A DNA stretch of 64,000 nt, taken from Chlorobiota bacterium (GTDB lineage Bacteria > Bacteroidota > Ignavibacteria > OLB7). Numbering within the stretch: the first letter of the stretch is position 1; the number at the start of each line of letters is the position of its first letter. The translations under genes were made by a program, and so were the position numbers. The DNA lies in NCBI GenBank assembly GCA_016788565.1, contig JAEUSP010000112.1, positions 1 through 64,000 on the forward strand. Direction: 5' to 3'. Positions 62,854 to 64,000 of the stretch are shown piece after piece. Under the pieces are notes generated by a model, which was not told the DNA's origin, did not search any database, and worked only from the letters and a program-made list of their open reading frames with translations.

Positions 62854-63167
62854 TGGGCTGTTGTTGAAAGGAAGGTCAGGTATCACACGCCAAAACTGCC
62901 ACCATACTAACACAAGAAACAAGGGGAAAGTTAGTGGGCATCCGAAACAGGAAGTGTAGAGGTGGCTTCGGTGAAGAACGCGACCGGGCGGTGAGTTGGG
63001 GGCAGAGGTTGCGGAAAAACTCCAACCAAACCCTGCGTAGCGGCACAAAAAATTTTTCCCCTGGGTGAGAACATTGGCATGGTTTGTTGTCTTCAGTAGG
63101 TGCGGTTGGCGTAAGTTCTTGGCAACCGCTTTGCTCCCCAAGTATAACCAACATTCTTCTCAACATC
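62854..63167. other. Divergent intergenic region with a degenerate MITE end
   Basis: No gene is supported here. ACTAAC (62917-62922) and GTTAGT (62931-62936 region) form a short inverted repeat. The word GCAACCGCTTTGCTCCCC with AAGTATA near 63122-63145 resembles the right end of MITE-like element B (GCAAACCACTTTGCTC...AGTATA), so it may be a solo decayed end; a matching left end is not seen. Confidence 0.4.
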
Positions 63168-64000
63168 ATGCTCAACAGCACCAACAACATCAGCCTTCTC
63201 AAGCTCCACCTCAAGTTCCACAGCCTTGCTCTGCTCTGTCTGCTTTTCCCCTCCCTCATTTCGGCGCAAACCTCGCCTGGTGGATCGGGTGGTTGGGTAC
63301 GGCCAAGCGGGTGCGGACTTGATCTTGAGGTCTATTTTTTCGATTCGGTTGCCTGTGCCGATTGCCCGCTGCGGTTTGCCAAACTTGCTGGCGGAACATC
63401 CCGCAGTAACGATGCAGAGTGGGGCAACAACAGTTTTCCGTTGCAGGAGCGCATCTACTCCCAGCGTGACAGCACCGTTGCCGGAACGGTCATCGCCGAA
63501 GGGCTTCGTGGAACTGGGCTGCAGGGTCGCGAGCCACATTTTTTGGTGGTTCGGGGCCACCTGTTCGAACTTGGAGTATCGCTGGACAGCGCGGTGTTGA
63601 TCGAAGTCCGTTTGCAGCGGAAGCCGGAGAATCCGAACGCAGCAACGGCGGCAACCGACACCATCCTTCGGATTCGGAAAAGAGAGTTGCGGCCGGCCTT
63701 TGGCGGGCGTTACGGCCAGTACCAGGAGCTTGCAATCCCGTTGCCCCAGTGGTGGGTGCGTGGGGTGTCGCTGCCGGGGGGAGTTGAGCAAGCGGGGATA
63801 GCGGTGAAGTGGGTCGGCGGCGAAGCCGTGGGGTTGCGTTCAATTGGGTTTCGCGATAGCCTGGGCCAGGTGATCCGAAGCTTTGCGCCAGATTGGAGTG
63901 CATGGCGCGAGCGGTTGATCGGCTGGCTGGAAGCGCAAGTGAAGTCGCGCCCGAAGGTCTCCGCCGAAGCAATGGCGCAGGAGGTGTTCGGCAGCCGAAG
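63168..64000 (+). CDS. Secreted protein, C-terminus beyond window
   Basis: The plus frame is open from the ATG at 63168 to the right edge (277 codons, no stop), so the gene is cut. The N-terminus (MLNSTNNISLLKLHLKFHSLALLCLLFPSLISAQ) is a signal peptide, and the mature protein begins TSPGGSGGW. Two cysteines in SVACADCPL may form a pair. I recognise no domain in the visible 245 residues. It may be a periplasmic or surface protein. It is divergent from the SurA-like gene, which suggests shared regulation. Confidence 0.75.
   Translation, partial: MLNSTNNISLLKLHLKFHSLALLCLLFPSLISAQTSPGGSGGWVRPSGCGLDLEVYFFDSVACADCPLRFAKLAGGTSRSNDAEWGNNSFPLQERIYSQRDSTVAGTVIAEGLRGTGLQGREPHFLVVRGHLFELGVSLDSAVLIEVRLQRKPENPNAATAATDTILRIRKRELRPAFGGRYGQYQELAIPLPQWWVRGVSLPGGVEQAGIAVKWVGGEAVGLRSIGFRDSLGQVIRSFAPDWSAWRERLIGWLEAQVKSRPKVSAEAMAQEVFGSR

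Noticed and set aside
63093-63972. Minus-strand frames at the right edge
   Set aside because: The plus frame is open for 277 codons from an ATG with a signal peptide, so the minus frames are shadows.

Overview
The window looks like a chromosomal segment of a Gram-negative bacterium of the Bacteroidota/Chlorobiota (FCB) superphylum. A Kapabacteria- or Ignavibacteria-like lineage is the best guess. The reasons are several secreted proteins with Ig-like or CHRD domains and type IX secretion (T9SS) style C-terminal sorting domains, a PorV/PorQ-like outer-membrane protein, a GWxTD-domain protein, a TonB-dependent receptor with an N-terminal carboxypeptidase-regulatory-like domain, and a lipid A type acyltransferase. 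Lineage is an inference, because no rRNA is present. Most of the window is GC-rich (high fifties per cent by eye). The first 4 kb is less so, and the restriction-modification island at 57.7-59.7 kb is clearly AT-rich. I found no tRNA, rRNA, CRISPR array, prophage or transposase gene.

Layout. 1-5.6 kb holds surface or secreted proteins: a large CARDB-like protein cut by the left edge, an LVIVD beta-propeller and a triple CHRD protein. A 0.7 kb non-coding gap here carries two copies of a structured double-hairpin element. 5.8-8.9 kb holds a UbiA-type phosphoribosyl/prenyl transferase, a YkgJ-type cysteine-cluster protein, a lipoprotein, and an ECF sigma factor followed by a small membrane protein. 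9.1-17.4 kb holds an acyl-CoA dehydrogenase, a 1062-residue YadA-head-like repeat protein, and a histidine kinase/response regulator pair. 17.4-28.4 kb is a minus-strand series: TonB-dependent receptor, 1335-residue secreted protein, PorV-like protein, GWxTD protein, LpxL-like acyltransferase. It reads as one outer-membrane or surface-secretion programme.

29.2-33.7 kb is a thiamine cluster (thiO, thiS, thiG, a thiE/tenI-like gene, a methyltransferase, thiD), followed by a GNAT acetyltransferase and a block of degenerate repeats. 34.9-43 kb is mostly housekeeping: an M16 protease, tadA, rsmI, acpS, a HAD hydrolase and a GH38 alpha-mannosidase. 43-57.6 kb mixes a VWA lipoprotein, a CBM9-like secreted protein, asnS, a propeller lipoprotein, an ABC-2 exporter pair, an Nfu-like protein, a nucleotidyltransferase, a RidA protein, a metallophosphoesterase and pgi. 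57.7-59.7 kb is an MjaI-like restriction-modification system whose methyltransferase carries a C-terminal SNase-like extension. The window ends with a small beta-barrel, a parvulin-type chaperone and the start of a secreted protein.

The most notable non-coding signals are the tandem double-hairpin element (2.4-2.7 kb), a family of palindrome-ended MITE-like elements (28972-29086 and 49962-50399, with a degenerate end near 63.13 kb), and short tandem repeats. Two coding regions run off the window edges (1-2169 minus and 63168-64000 plus); both were found by reading the frames directly.
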